DNA of 64,000 bases, taken from assembly GCF_003336205.1 (NCBI RefSeq), contig NZ_QPIE01000002.1, positions 1 to 64,000 of the forward strand. Reading direction: 5' to 3'. Of the stretch, positions 33,982-43,624 are shown in pieces (within the stretch, counting starts at the first letter, position 1; every line of letters begins with the position of its first letter). The notes under the pieces are model-generated. The model saw nothing but the letters and a program-made list of their open reading frames with translations. It was not told the origin of the DNA and did no database searches. Position numbers and translations under genes: made by a program. The stretch comes from Chryseobacterium lacus (GTDB lineage: Bacteria; Bacteroidota; Bacteroidia; Flavobacteriales; Weeksellaceae).

Positions 33982-35643
33982 TTACCTGCCTACGGGACGG
34001 CGCTTTGGGGTTCTCTTTTGGATCTGTTTGATCAAGGTATAAAAAATTAAAAAACCGAGGACAAAGATAGAGATTCTTGAGAGCAAGTCCCCTACCTGTG
34101 TATAAAGAGTCTGGCCTTCGTACAACTGTATTTTTGCAAACAAAGCTGTTTCATCTCCGTATAAAGTATCTGCCTCTATCTCGCCTTTCGCATTAATATG
34201 AGCGGATATTCCACTGTTCGCTGCCCGAGCAATTTCCCTTCTCGTTTCTATAGCGCGAAGCCTCGCATACGACAGCAGTTGCTGATGTCCCTGAGTAACA
34301 CCCCACCAACTGTCATTGGTCATGATTGCAAGAAAATTAGCGCCTTTTTTCACATACTCGGTGGTGAATTCCCCATAGATACTTTCATAACAAATAATGG
34401 GAGCCATTTTTCCATTATTAAACGGATTGCTGAATACTTTTCTTTCCTCATCGCTTCCTAAAGACGCAATAGTCCCGCCCAGATTCAGCATCGCATCACC
34501 CAAAACAGGTTTTAAAATATTGATATATGGGAAAATCTCTACGCCAGGAACCAGCTTTCCTTTGTGATAGGCCTCCACTTCATGTCCCGGAATAATTTGA
34601 ACCCCCGTGTTATAACCTTCTACCCAACCCTGAGAAACGGGATAGGCATTATCTGGCGCTTCACTTTCACTCGTGAACAGCGTATGCGACGAGATTCCCG
34701 TTGCAAATATAGCACCCGGCTTTGTAGCTAAAAATGACTTGACCCCATTCAAAATCATGCTTTCTTCAAATCCGGATTCCGAAATGGAACCTCTTCCGGG
34801 AAGCGATGTTTCCGGGCCGATATAATAATCAATATCTCCTTTTTTAAAGTCTTTCGGTGAATGTTGTTCTGCCAGAGTCAGGAGTTCCTGCAATACCTGA
34901 ATACTGTCTTTCTGATACTTTTCGGTATAAGGATCCAACTCCGGCTGCAACAGCAAAACACTGACCTGCCCAGAAGGCTTTTCGTTGAAGTTTTCGTATT
35001 TCCACACAGAAATGAGCATCGGCAGAGAAATTCCCAGAACCAGAATAATGGAATTGAGGATCAGCGGTTTTCTCTTTCTTCCGGCTTCCCAAATGCGCAG
35101 TGTGTAGAATGCATACACATTCACGAGCAATATCCAGAAACTGCCTCCGGTTGCGCCCAAAGTATCATACCATTGGATAATCACCGGATATTCTGAAAAG
35201 ACATTCCCGAGGTTCAGCCATGGCCAGGTGAGTTCCCAGCCCAGATGAAATTTCTCGAAAGCCATCCAAATGGCAACAAAAAAAGTAAGCCCCCAATAGG
35301 TTCCCTGAATTTTCTTGTACCAGTGATACAGCATAAAAATGGTGCTGTACAGCAACGAATTCACCAGCACCGGAAACACCACTGCCATCAGCGCCGGGCT
35401 TCCGTCAGGATTTTGAGAACCGTACAGCCAACCCGTGGTGACAATGTTCCAGATGATGAAGGTAAGATAGGAAAGTCCGAAAATAAGACCGCTTTTCCGG
35501 CGGAAATTAGAGAATTTTGTAATTTCATGTTCCGCCATGAGCAGCGGTACCAACGCAAAAAAAATGAAGAACGGCAAGCCGTAGGTTGGCCAGGAAATAC
35601 TTAGCAGAACAGCACTGATAAGGCACAGAAAAAGGTATTTCAT
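33982..35643 (-). CDS. lnt: Apolipoprotein N-acyltransferase
   Basis: 553 residues. N-terminal hydrophobic segments (about 1-215) are followed by a periplasmic nitrilase-like domain and one last membrane helix. The catalytic triad is visible: Glu in YIGPETSLPG, Lys in YHKGKLVPGVE and Cys in PIICYESIYGE. It adds the third acyl chain to lipoproteins in the inner membrane. Lipoproteins with lipobox signals elsewhere in the window (4477-6033, 40304-40768, 50272-50796) are expected substrates. Single gene. Confidence 0.93.
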   Translation of the reverse strand: MKYLFLCLISAVLLSISWPTYGLPFFIFFALVPLLMAEHEITKFSNFRRKSGLIFGLSYLTFIIWNIVTTGWLYGSQNPDGSPALMAVVFPVLVNSLLYSTIFMLYHWYKKIQGTYWGLTFFVAIWMAFEKFHLGWELTWPWLNLGNVFSEYPVIIQWYDTLGATGGSFWILLVNVYAFYTLRIWEAGRKRKPLILNSIILVLGISLPMLISVWKYENFNEKPSGQVSVLLLQPELDPYTEKYQKDSIQVLQELLTLAEQHSPKDFKKGDIDYYIGPETSLPGRGSISESGFEESMILNGVKSFLATKPGAIFATGISSHTLFTSESEAPDNAYPVSQGWVEGYNTGVQIIPGHEVEAYHKGKLVPGVEIFPYINILKPVLGDAMLNLGGTIASLGSDEERKVFSNPFNNGKMAPIICYESIYGEFTTEYVKKGANFLAIMTNDSWWGVTQGHQQLLSYARLRAIETRREIARAANSGISAHINAKGEIEADTLYGDETALFAKIQLYEGQTLYTQVGDLLSRISIFVLGFLIFYTLIKQIQKRTPKRRPVGR

Positions 35644-35752
35644 TTCGGAATTTTAAGCAACAAATTTACTATTATTAATTCATTTCTTTCTTCTAGCGTT
35701 CCGCGGTTTTTCTTTTGCCTCAAATAATTCTATCTTTGTAAAAAGAATGAAC

Positions 35753-36085
35753 ATGAGCGAAACTGTGCTTTGCCCGAAATGTACTTCGGAATTTACGTAT
35801 GAGCAGGATGGCCTGCAGGTATGTTCCCAATGTTTCTATGAATGGAATCCTTCGGAAACGCCCTCAGAAGGTAAAATCCTGGACAGCAACGGAAATGAAC
35901 TTCAGAACGGAGACAGCGTTGTAGTGATCAAAGATCTGCCGGTGAAAGGGGCTCCGAAACCGGTAAAAGCGGGCACAAAAGTGAAAAATATCAGACTAAG
36001 GCCGGACAGCGATCATAATATTGACTGCAAAATTGACGGATTCGGCTCGATGGCGCTGAAATCGGAATTTGTGAAAAAGGCATAA
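35753..36085 (+). CDS. YjdM/PhnA family zinc-ribbon protein
   Basis: 110 residues from the ATG at 35753 ([10 protein letters not shown]); the ATG two codons earlier at 35747 is also possible. An N-terminal zinc ribbon with CPKC and CSQC is followed by the family's C-terminal domain ([22 protein letters not shown], then KVKNIRL). The old name phosphonoacetate hydrolase PhnA is considered wrong for this family, and the function is uncertain. A TATCTTTG element lies at 35731-35738. Confidence 0.88.
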   Translation: MSETVLCPKCTSEFTYEQDGLQVCSQCFYEWNPSETPSEGKILDSNGNELQNGDSVVVIKDLPVKGAPKPVKAGTKVKNIRLRPDSDHNIDCKIDGFGSMALKSEFVKKA

Positions 36086-36273
36086 AAAAAGGAAATAATT
36101 GGACAGGGTTCCTATTCTAAGACTTTCATTGCACAATGCTAATTTCCAGTCCCAAGGCAGAAAGAGAATTAACCAAAAATTTCCTTATTCGTTTGGAACT
36201 GCTAAATTACACATTATTTTCAATATATCATGGTTATCATCACATAACTTACTAACATACTAACAATAACGAA

Positions 36274-36831
36274 ATGCCGTTCCGCACGTTTCAACAGGCC
36301 AGGAAGAGTAAAATTACTTTTGGAAAAATCCTGATAACCCTCGTGATCCTTGATATTCTGGCGATCATCACCCTACTTATTCTGGCTTTTCTGCCTCAAT
36401 ATTACAGAATGAAGGATGATTTTCTCTACCAGACGTTCACCCTGAATCTGGTTTTGGTGGCTCTTCTCATCATTTCCGCAATATATTACATCGGCTTTCG
36501 GGGAAAGAAAAAAGAAAAGGTTTCGGGCTTGCTGGAACTGAAAGAAAATGAAATCGTCCTGAACGGAACCTCTATTCCTTTGGCTGATATTCAAAAAGTC
36601 AGGATCATCGGTAATGATATTAAAGGAGAATTTCGCGGCTTTGTTTCAAAAGGCTCTCAAAATCAGATCATCATCACCAAAATCAACAGTGAAGAACTGA
36701 GTTCTTTTTTTGAACAAACCATAGAAAACCCGCTTCGCAACTCAAAAAACATATTGAATCTTTATCACGACAAGGGCATTCTGTCCGAATCTAACTTTAC
36801 CAATATTATGAACAATACCAATTATTTCTGA
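36274..36831 (+). CDS. Two-helix membrane protein of unknown function
   Basis: 185 residues: two hydrophobic helices (about 15-42 and 55-73), then a hydrophilic region from 78 with beta strands ([26 protein letters not shown]) resembling a PH-like or bPH domain. I do not recognise a named family. It overlaps the 3' end of the convergent oxidoreductase gene by 10 bp. The 188-bp spacer before it holds nothing I can identify. Confidence 0.65.
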   Translation: MPFRTFQQARKSKITFGKILITLVILDILAIITLLILAFLPQYYRMKDDFLYQTFTLNLVLVALLIISAIYYIGFRGKKKEKVSGLLELKENEIVLNGTSIPLADIQKVRIIGNDIKGEFRGFVSKGSQNQIIITKINSEELSSFFEQTIENPLRNSKNILNLYHDKGILSESNFTNIMNNTNYF

Positions 36832-37826
36832 TTCAGCGCATCAGCAGCCTCGCGGATAATTTCGTATGATTTCTTCCGGGCTTCATGATCAAAAATATGC
36901 GAAGCCACCATCAGTTCGTCTACCTGAAACCGTTCCTGAAAGTCGGTCATCTGCTGCTGTACGGAACCTTTACTCCCTTTAAAACTGTATTTCAATTTCT
37001 GTAATAAATGGGCTTTTTCGGCCGGATTCCAGATTGCATCCATATCGTCCACAGGCGGAGAATAAGGCTCTCTGACATTACGGATCAGATTTAAAAAGGT
37101 AATATACAGCGTTGAAGAAATCCTTTCAGCTTCCTCGTCCGTATCTGCTGCCATACCGTTTACACAGGCAATGGTGTAGGGATTTGGGAATTTCTCACTC
37201 GGCTGATAATGTTCGTGATAAATCTTAAAGGCGGATTCCATCATTTCCGGAGCAAAATGGGCCGCAAAGGCGTACGGCAAACCGAGATCCGCAGCCAGCC
37301 AGGCACTGTCGGTGGACGATCCTAAAATATAAATCGGAATATCACAGCCCTCACCCGGAATAGCGCGTACCAGAGCGTCGCTGTTTTTAGATGAAAAATA
37401 TCTTTGAAGTTCTACAATCTGCCGGGGAAACTGTTCATTGATGGTCATTGGATTTCTGCCTAACGCTTTCGCAGTATAACCATCGGTTCCCGGAGCACGG
37501 CCTACTCCTAAATCGATTCTGCCGGGATAGAGCGTTTCCAAAGTCCCAAATTGTTCGGCAATCACCAGCGAACTATGATTAGGAAGCATGACACCGCCCG
37601 ATCCTACCCGGATCTTTTGGGTTCCGGAGGCGATATAACCTATCAGTACCGAGGTGGCCGAACTGGCAATTCCTTCGAAATTATGATGTTCTGCCAGCCA
37701 ATATCTTGTGTAGCCCAGATTCTCTACAAACTGCGCCAGATCCATACTTTCATGCAAAGCCTGCTGTATAGTGCTTCCCTGCTTCACAGGTGCGAGATCC
37801 AAAACGGAAAGTTCAAAATTCTTCAT
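36822..37826 (-). CDS. LLM class flavin-dependent oxidoreductase (luciferase-like)
   Basis: 334 residues, with the MsnO8-type layout: [12 protein letters not shown] at the start, [46 protein letters not shown] and [24 protein letters not shown]. These are reduced-flavin monooxygenases; the substrate is unknown. Single gene, converging on and slightly overlapping the membrane protein gene at 36274. Confidence 0.9.
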   Translation of the reverse strand: MKNFELSVLDLAPVKQGSTIQQALHESMDLAQFVENLGYTRYWLAEHHNFEGIASSATSVLIGYIASGTQKIRVGSGGVMLPNHSSLVIAEQFGTLETLYPGRIDLGVGRAPGTDGYTAKALGRNPMTINEQFPRQIVELQRYFSSKNSDALVRAIPGEGCDIPIYILGSSTDSAWLAADLGLPYAFAAHFAPEMMESAFKIYHEHYQPSEKFPNPYTIACVNGMAADTDEEAERISSTLYITFLNLIRNVREPYSPPVDDMDAIWNPAEKAHLLQKLKYSFKGSKGSVQQQMTDFQERFQVDELMVASHIFDHEARKKSYEIIREAADALNQK

Positions 37827-37954
37827 GTTCGCAAATTACAAAACATAAAGAACCTTTCCCAAATCTTTCCATTTAAAATAAAAATAAGGCTGTTCAGGAA
37901 AAACTATTTCGGTGAATCACCCTATCGAGGAACCCACTACTAGAGAACGAACCC

Positions 37955-38066
37955 TCTGTCAGGCTCAGCCCGTCGAAGCCTTCTGTCTTATAAGCAAATC
38001 TGCTGATTTGCAAATTTGCAAATTCGCTAATAAGCGAAAAAGCAAATAAGCAAATCCGCTCCTTCT
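37955..38066. repeat. Dispersed composite repeat, inverted copy 2
   Basis: Contains tgtcaggctcagcccgtcga (from 37957), the reverse complement of the element at 3501-3522 and slightly extended, followed by iterations of gcaaat/tgctgattt to about 38066. It is the same combination as at 3394-3522 but in the opposite orientation. It lies downstream of the PIF1-like helicase gene. Confidence 0.7.
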
Positions 38067-38085
38067 AAACAATTAATGAGATGGG

Positions 38086-40209
38086 TTACCTTTTATGATC
38101 AAAAAAAGACCACAGCAGCCGAATTTCATTATACTCAAAATCAGCCGGAAGCTGCTTCTTCCAATCGGTTAAATTCTCGAATCTTTCCTTTTGAAAAAGC
38201 TGTTCAAATACTTCTATTTTCTCTTTGGGCAAAATTCTTAAAAGATCTTCTTTGTTGAGAATTCCGGTTTCCGCAAATTTCGAAAGATGCCCCATGACAG
38301 TAGCCGGCAAAACGCCGCGCTCTTTGGCAATTCCAGATATGGAACCTCCTTTTTCAAAAAGCTGCCACGTAAGGATGTGCGCCGGTATTTTCGCTACTTT
38401 TGTGGATATAGTTTTTATTTCTTTCCCGGCGTACAACGGGGTATCAAACAAGCGCAGCGTTTGTATATTTTGAAGATAATCGTGGACATCATCCAGAAAA
38501 ACACGCGCATCTTCATTGTACGCTTTCAGTCCAGTAACACCTTTGGTTTCGGCATAAAAGTCCTTGAAAGGTTCAAAAATATTTTCATGAACGGCCTTGA
38601 AAAAAAATGCTGTCGCGCCTTTGCATTTACTTTCTATCTCTGCCCATTCGGTTTTGGTGTCCAGAAAACTTTTCGTCATCGAAAGAAGAACTCTCGAGAA
38701 TTTCTCATATACCCCCGACAGGTTTTGAACATCTTTGTTGATGTGAACATACAGCTCCTTCGCCTTTTTATGATCCAGTTTTTTACTTTCGGAGGCAGAT
38801 TTGTACCAATTTACCAGTTCGGGCAGCATCCAACGGCAATCGATGCGCTGCAGAATTTTTCCGATGCTGTAATCGAACTTCTCCGCACCCAGAATCTGTT
38901 CAATTTTGTCATTAGCCATCGTGGCATTTTGAAATCCGGAAACCCTGTGGTCATTAAAAATAATTTCCGGCGTAATCCTGGATTTTAAAACAATCCCTTC
39001 CAGGGTTCTGCAGCGGGAAAGCGCTACATACACCTGTCCGGAGGCAAAAGAATTTCCGGCATCGATAATCACCCGGTCAAAAGTAAGTCCCTGACTTTTA
39101 TGAATGGTCACCGCCCACGCAAGTCGAATAGGATACTGTTCAAAACTGCCCAGAACGTTTTCCTGTATGTTTTTATTTGCGTCCAGCGCATATACTTTCT
39201 GTTCCCAGATTTCTTTTTTCAGTTTATATTCCTCATCATCTCCTTCGATCTGCACATAAATCTCGTCTTCATCCAGACGCACGACTTCTGCCAGTTTGCC
39301 GTTGAAATAACGCTTTTCGCTGGAAGCATCGTTGCGGATAAACATGATTTGTGTCCCTGCTTTCAATTCCAGGCTCACTTCGTTGGGATATGAACTTTCT
39401 TTAAAATCACCAACAATTTTCGCGTCATAAAAATGGGAATTCCCAGGCAAAGCCCGCAGTTTCTTCTGATTAATAGCATCGGCAATCCGGTTATGGGAAG
39501 TCAGATAAATATAGGCTTCCTCTTCAGGTTCAAAATCCGGATCGTAGCGTTCATTTAAAGCGCCAAAATCAATGTCCTCGCTCTTTCCTTCGCGAATAGC
39601 ATTCAGAATAGTAAGGAAATCCTCATCTTTCTGACGATAGACTTTTGTCAGCTCAATGGTTACCAGACTGAGCTCCTGCAAAGCTTTGGCACTGAAAAAA
39701 AAGGGCGATTCATAATATTGCTGAAGAAGATTCTCGTCCCGAACCACGGGAGGCAGTTGATACAGATCGCCGATAAAAAGCATCTGTACTCCGCCAAATT
39801 TCTGTGGATTTCTTCGTATGTGACGAAGCGAAAAATCCATCATATCCAGAACATCTGCCCGCAGCATGGACACCTCATCGATAATGATAATCTCCACCTC
39901 GCGCAACAGTTTTATTTTTTCTTTCCGGTATCTGAAATGCTGCATCAAATCGGCAATATTGTTCGCAAGACTACCGTCAATTCTCTCGGTTGTAGGGATA
40001 AAAGTGCGCAATGGCAGTCCGAACATGGAATGAATGGTAACACCGCCTGCATTGATGGCGGCAATTCCCGTGGGTGCTACCACGATGTGTTTTTTCTGGG
40101 TTTCACTGACGAAACGGTTCAGGAAAGTCGTTTTTCCGGTACCTGCCTTTCCGGTAAGAAAAATACTGCGACTGGTATGTTCTACCAACTCAAAAAGCGG
40201 CTCATTCAT
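38086..40209 (-). CDS. PIF1/RecD-like DNA helicase with C-terminal helix-turn-helix
   Basis: 707 residues. SF1 helicase core: Walker A LTGKAGTGKTTFL (about 18-30), DEVSML box, GDLYQLPPVV, and the C-terminal VTIHKSQGLTFDRVIID and VYVALSRCR motifs. The last 100 residues carry the TWQLFEKGGSISGIAKERGVLPATVMGHL segment of the RecQ-type HTH_40 domain. It is expected to unwind DNA during repair or replication. Single gene, with divergent lipoprotein gene upstream. Confidence 0.88.
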   Translation of the reverse strand: MNEPLFELVEHTSRSIFLTGKAGTGKTTFLNRFVSETQKKHIVVAPTGIAAINAGGVTIHSMFGLPLRTFIPTTERIDGSLANNIADLMQHFRYRKEKIKLLREVEIIIIDEVSMLRADVLDMMDFSLRHIRRNPQKFGGVQMLFIGDLYQLPPVVRDENLLQQYYESPFFFSAKALQELSLVTIELTKVYRQKDEDFLTILNAIREGKSEDIDFGALNERYDPDFEPEEEAYIYLTSHNRIADAINQKKLRALPGNSHFYDAKIVGDFKESSYPNEVSLELKAGTQIMFIRNDASSEKRYFNGKLAEVVRLDEDEIYVQIEGDDEEYKLKKEIWEQKVYALDANKNIQENVLGSFEQYPIRLAWAVTIHKSQGLTFDRVIIDAGNSFASGQVYVALSRCRTLEGIVLKSRITPEIIFNDHRVSGFQNATMANDKIEQILGAEKFDYSIGKILQRIDCRWMLPELVNWYKSASESKKLDHKKAKELYVHINKDVQNLSGVYEKFSRVLLSMTKSFLDTKTEWAEIESKCKGATAFFFKAVHENIFEPFKDFYAETKGVTGLKAYNEDARVFLDDVHDYLQNIQTLRLFDTPLYAGKEIKTISTKVAKIPAHILTWQLFEKGGSISGIAKERGVLPATVMGHLSKFAETGILNKEDLLRILPKEKIEVFEQLFQKERFENLTDWKKQLPADFEYNEIRLLWSFFDHKR

Positions 40210-40303
40210 TTTGTAAAAATACTTAAAATAACAACGGGCTTATCATAAAGGCAGAATTTTTGCAGAAGGAAATTACTTCTAGTTTTAACCAAATGTTTCT
40301 TTC

Positions 40304-40768
40304 ATGAAAAAAGTTTTGTTGCTGATGATAGGCTTTTTAACATTCTCCTCTTGTAAAACCAAACAAGTGGATCCGGAAAAGCTTCCCAAAGATATTGCCC
40401 TAAAGCCTGAGCGTGAGAATGGGAATCTGGAGCAGGAACTGGCTTTGGAAGCAGAACGCTTGCGAAGCCTTCGCGCCACTATCGATTCCTTAGCTAATTC
40501 CAGAAATTGTACCCATGCTGAGGAATGGCGCATTTCACCGTTGGGCTCCAAACCTTGCGGCGGACCCGCTTCTTACATCGCTTATCATAAAGAAAATGAA
40601 GAAGAAATCATTCCCAAAATTCAGGAATTTACCAAAAGACAGGCAGACTACAACCGGAAAAGAAATCTGTTTTCTGATTGTGCTATCGAGCCCCAACCCT
40701 CCGGATTGCGTTGTGAATCAGGAAAAGCTGTATTGATAAAAGACGGTTCGACTTTGCAGATAGACTAA
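40304..40768 (+). CDS. Small lipoprotein of unknown function
   Basis: 154 residues with a lipoprotein signal, lipobox FSSC at Cys17. The mature part has a Glu/Leu/Arg-rich helix (about 40-65, probably coiled) and four or five Cys in CTHAEEWR, PCGGPASY, DCAIEPQ and RCESGKA, which could form disulfides. No recognised domain. Its end overlaps the convergent gamma-carbonic anhydrase gene by 4 bp. Confidence 0.72.
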   Translation: MKKVLLLMIGFLTFSSCKTKQVDPEKLPKDIALKPERENGNLEQELALEAERLRSLRATIDSLANSRNCTHAEEWRISPLGSKPCGGPASYIAYHKENEEEIIPKIQEFTKRQADYNRKRNLFSDCAIEPQPSGLRCESGKAVLIKDGSTLQID

Positions 40769-41295
40769 CCGGGTTTTTCAGATTCCTGATACCACGAAGA
40801 ATATTTTACATAATTCTGTGCAATACGCTGCACTTCTCCTTCCAGAAGTTCAGAAGAAATATCCTTGATTTTTCTGGCTGGAATTCCTCCCCAAACCTCG
40901 CCGGATTTGATATGCGTTCCCTGCGTCACTACTGCGCCAGCTCCTACAATGGAGTTGCTTTCTACTACACAGTCGTCCATCACAATGGCACCCATCCCAA
41001 TCAGAACATTATCATAAAGCGTACAGCCGTGGACAATGGCGTTGTGGCCAATAGAAACATTATTTCCAATCTGCAACGGATATTTCTCATAGGTGCAGTG
41101 CAGCATCGCATTATCCTGAACATTTACCCTGTCGCCCATTCTGATGAAATGCACATCGCCCCGGATCACCGCATTATACCAAATACTGCACTCTTTTCCC
41201 ATTACCACATCCCCGATGATCGTGGCCGTTTCTGCCAGAAAAGTGCCTTCTCCAATGCTGGGCATTTTACCCAAAAGTTCTTTTACGATTGCCAT
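40765..41295 (-). CDS. Gamma-carbonic anhydrase family protein
   Basis: 176 residues, a left-handed beta-helix with hexapeptide repeats. The three zinc-binding His of the family are present in AMLHCTYE, GHNAIVHGC and related positions. It belongs to the YrdA/CaiE group, where carbonic anhydrase activity is not always shown. Single gene. Confidence 0.88.
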   Translation of the reverse strand: MAIVKELLGKMPSIGEGTFLAETATIIGDVVMGKECSIWYNAVIRGDVHFIRMGDRVNVQDNAMLHCTYEKYPLQIGNNVSIGHNAIVHGCTLYDNVLIGMGAIVMDDCVVESNSIVGAGAVVTQGTHIKSGEVWGGIPARKIKDISSELLEGEVQRIAQNYVKYSSWYQESEKPG

Positions 41296-41385
41296 AATTC
41301 TTAAAATCTTAATCCGGATCTCACTTCATAATCCTGAAATAGAAAATATCTAACTCCATACCTTCGGCTTCTGATATCTTATCCG

Positions 41386-41393
41386 TATTTTTG
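41386..41393 (+). promoter_or_regulatory. -7 promoter element of nfu-hemH
   Basis: TATTTTTG, matching TAnnTTTG, 21 bases before the nfu start. TTC (41363-41365) stands at the -33 position with a 20-base spacer. Confidence 0.5.
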
Positions 41394-41413
41394 CAGTTCA
41401 AATGTAATAAAAA

Positions 41414-42292
41414 ATGAGACAAGTCACGATAGAACCTACCGCCAACGAAAAAGTAATGAAATTCGTTGCTGAATATACCCTTGTTCCGGGATCATTGGAA
41501 TTCGACCGATCTTCGGATGTGGCAGATATTCCCTTGGCACAGGAACTTTTCAAATATCCTTTTGTAGATAAAATCTTCATCACCGCCAATTTTATCGCTG
41601 TAGCCAAGCAGGACAGCGTGGAATGGGAGCATATTGCCGAAAGCCTGAGAGAAGTCATTCAGGATCAGCTGCTGGAACATCCCAGAATCTATAAAGAGAA
41701 AAAGCGAGAACTGTTCCCGATTTACGCAGAAATGACCCCGAATCCTGCTGTGATGAAGTTCGTATCGCAGCGGTACATTGTTGAAGGATTTCTGGAAATA
41801 AAATCAAAAGACCAAGCGGCTCAGATTCCTCTGGCTCAGGCACTTTTTGATGAGTTTACCTTTGTAAAAGAAGTTTTCATTTCTGATAATTTTGTAGCGG
41901 TTACCAAGGATCATTCGGTGGAGTGGCATGAGGTAATGGTTCCTGTAAGAAGTTTCATCGCAGACTTCCTTCAGGCTGGAAATAAGGTTTCCCTCATCGC
42001 TCCTCAGAAGCACGAAAGTCCGGTGGAGCAGCTCATCAACAGAGACTATACCGAAAACGAACAGAAAATTTCAGAGATTCTGACCGAATACGTGTCGCCG
42101 GCGGTAGAAAATGATGGGGGTAAAATTTCTCTTTTGGAATATAATGCAGAAACCAAAACCGCCAAAATGCTTCTTCAGGGCGCTTGTTCCGGTTGCCCAA
42201 GTTCCACTGCCACGTTAAAAGGAGGTATTGAAAACATCCTGAAACAGTTTCTCCCCGATATGGTAGAAAAAGTAGAAGCAGTGAACGGCTAA
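41414..42292 (+). CDS. NifU family Fe-S scaffold protein with two Nfu N-domains
   Basis: 292 residues. Two tandem copies of the Nfu N-terminal domain (about 5-85 and 108-185; compare FVAEYTLVPGSLEF with FVSQRYIVEGFLEI) come before a C-terminal NifU domain with the cluster-binding CxxC in LLQGACSGCPSSTATLKGGI. It carries and delivers Fe-S clusters. The duplication is the Bacteroidota arrangement. It is followed by hemH after 32 bp, so they are probably co-transcribed. Confidence 0.9.
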   Translation: MRQVTIEPTANEKVMKFVAEYTLVPGSLEFDRSSDVADIPLAQELFKYPFVDKIFITANFIAVAKQDSVEWEHIAESLREVIQDQLLEHPRIYKEKKRELFPIYAEMTPNPAVMKFVSQRYIVEGFLEIKSKDQAAQIPLAQALFDEFTFVKEVFISDNFVAVTKDHSVEWHEVMVPVRSFIADFLQAGNKVSLIAPQKHESPVEQLINRDYTENEQKISEILTEYVSPAVENDGGKISLLEYNAETKTAKMLLQGACSGCPSSTATLKGGIENILKQFLPDMVEKVEAVNG

Positions 42293-42324
42293 TCCGTAGA
42301 TCTAAAAATTTAAAAAAAAAGGCT

Positions 42325-43383
42325 TTGCAAACGAATAATACGGCTGAATTTCAGAAACCGAAAAAAGGAATTCTTTTGGTGAATCTCGGATCTCCAAAAT
42401 CCACCAATGTAAAAGATGTGAAAGAATATCTGGATGAATTCCTGATGGACGAAAAAGTGATCGACTACCGCTGGATGTTCCGGGCATTGCTGATTCGTGG
42501 TATTATCCTCAGAAAAAGGCCGGCCAAATCTGCGGAAGCGTACCGTACCGTGTGGACGGATGAAGGGTCGCCGCTCATCGTAATTACCGAGAAAATAAAA
42601 GAGAAACTTCAGAAAATGGTAGATGTTCCCGTCGAAATCGGAATGCGGTATGCCGAGCCGTCCATCAAAACAGGAATCGAAAAACTGGTCGCACAGGGAG
42701 TGACAGAAATTGTGCTTTTTCCACTATATCCGCAATATGCCATGAGCACCACAGAAACCGTGGTAGAAAAAGCAGAGGAAGTGAGAAAAGAACATTTTCC
42801 GGGCATCAGAATCAATTACGTTCAGCCTTTCTACAACCGCGAAAACTATATCAGCTGCCTCGCAGAAAGCATCCGTGAAAAACTACCCGCGCAGTTTGAT
42901 GCGCTGCAGTTCTCCTATCACGGAGTTCCGGAACGCCATATTTTCAAAACCGATCCTACCAATACCTGTAACCTGAACGACTGTTGCTCGCGCGACAGCA
43001 ATCCGAGTCATACATTCTGCTACCGCCACCAGTGTTATAAAACTACGGAACTGGTGCTGGAAAAACTGAACATTCCAAGAGAGAAAGCCATCGTGACTTT
43101 TCAGTCTCGCCTCGGAAATGACAAATGGATTGAACCGTACACCGATGAAACGTTGGAAAACCTTCCTGCAAAAGGCATTAAAAACCTCGCCATCGTTTGT
43201 CCGGCTTTCGTTTCCGACTGTCTGGAAACCCTGGAAGAAATCGCCATGGAAGGCAAAGAGGAGTTTCTGCACGCCGGCGGCGAACAGTTTCATTACATCC
43301 CCTGTCTCAACGATGAAGACCGGTGGATTCAGGTCCTGAAAGACCTTTGTGATGAAAAATTAAACGAGTTTTATCTGGTTTAA
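42325..43383 (+). CDS. hemH: Ferrochelatase
   Basis: 352 residues. GILLVNLGSPKS opens the conserved domain, with the active-site His in QFSYHGVPERH and the acidic CLETLEEIAMEG near the C-terminus. A central Cys-rich segment (CNLNDCC, CYRHQC) is present in many bacterial ferrochelatases. The only credible start is TTG at 42325, because no ATG lies upstream in frame and the next ATG is inside the conserved domain. It inserts iron into protoporphyrin IX, the last step of haem synthesis. Probably in an operon with nfu. Confidence 0.93.
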   Translation: MQTNNTAEFQKPKKGILLVNLGSPKSTNVKDVKEYLDEFLMDEKVIDYRWMFRALLIRGIILRKRPAKSAEAYRTVWTDEGSPLIVITEKIKEKLQKMVDVPVEIGMRYAEPSIKTGIEKLVAQGVTEIVLFPLYPQYAMSTTETVVEKAEEVRKEHFPGIRINYVQPFYNRENYISCLAESIREKLPAQFDALQFSYHGVPERHIFKTDPTNTCNLNDCCSRDSNPSHTFCYRHQCYKTTELVLEKLNIPREKAIVTFQSRLGNDKWIEPYTDETLENLPAKGIKNLAIVCPAFVSDCLETLEEIAMEGKEEFLHAGGEQFHYIPCLNDEDRWIQVLKDLCDEKLNEFYLV

Positions 43384-43420
43384 TGGACAGATTTCTTAGC
43401 CGGTCTTAACTTAAAGAGAG

Positions 43421-43450
43421 AGAAGGCATCATCAAGCTCAGCCTGACATA
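43421..43450. repeat. Diverged dispersed repeat copy
   Basis: gaaggcatcatcaagctcag followed by cctgacata resembles the gcttcgac/ctcagcctgaca element found at 3501 and 37957. It lies in the 241-bp spacer between the convergent hemH and T9SS plug genes, where nothing else was seen. Confidence 0.45.
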
Positions 43451-43624
43451 GAATACACACCTCGGTAAACAGAAAATTTCAAAAACAGCTCATAAGATGG
43501 GGTAAAGTTTGAAAACCGTTAACCATGTAAGGACCCGTTTGGTTTCGGATATTTCAGATGTCTGTCATCTCATTCTTTTTCTATTCTATCCAATAAATAG
43601 ATCTGTAACTTTGTTCCCTTTGGT

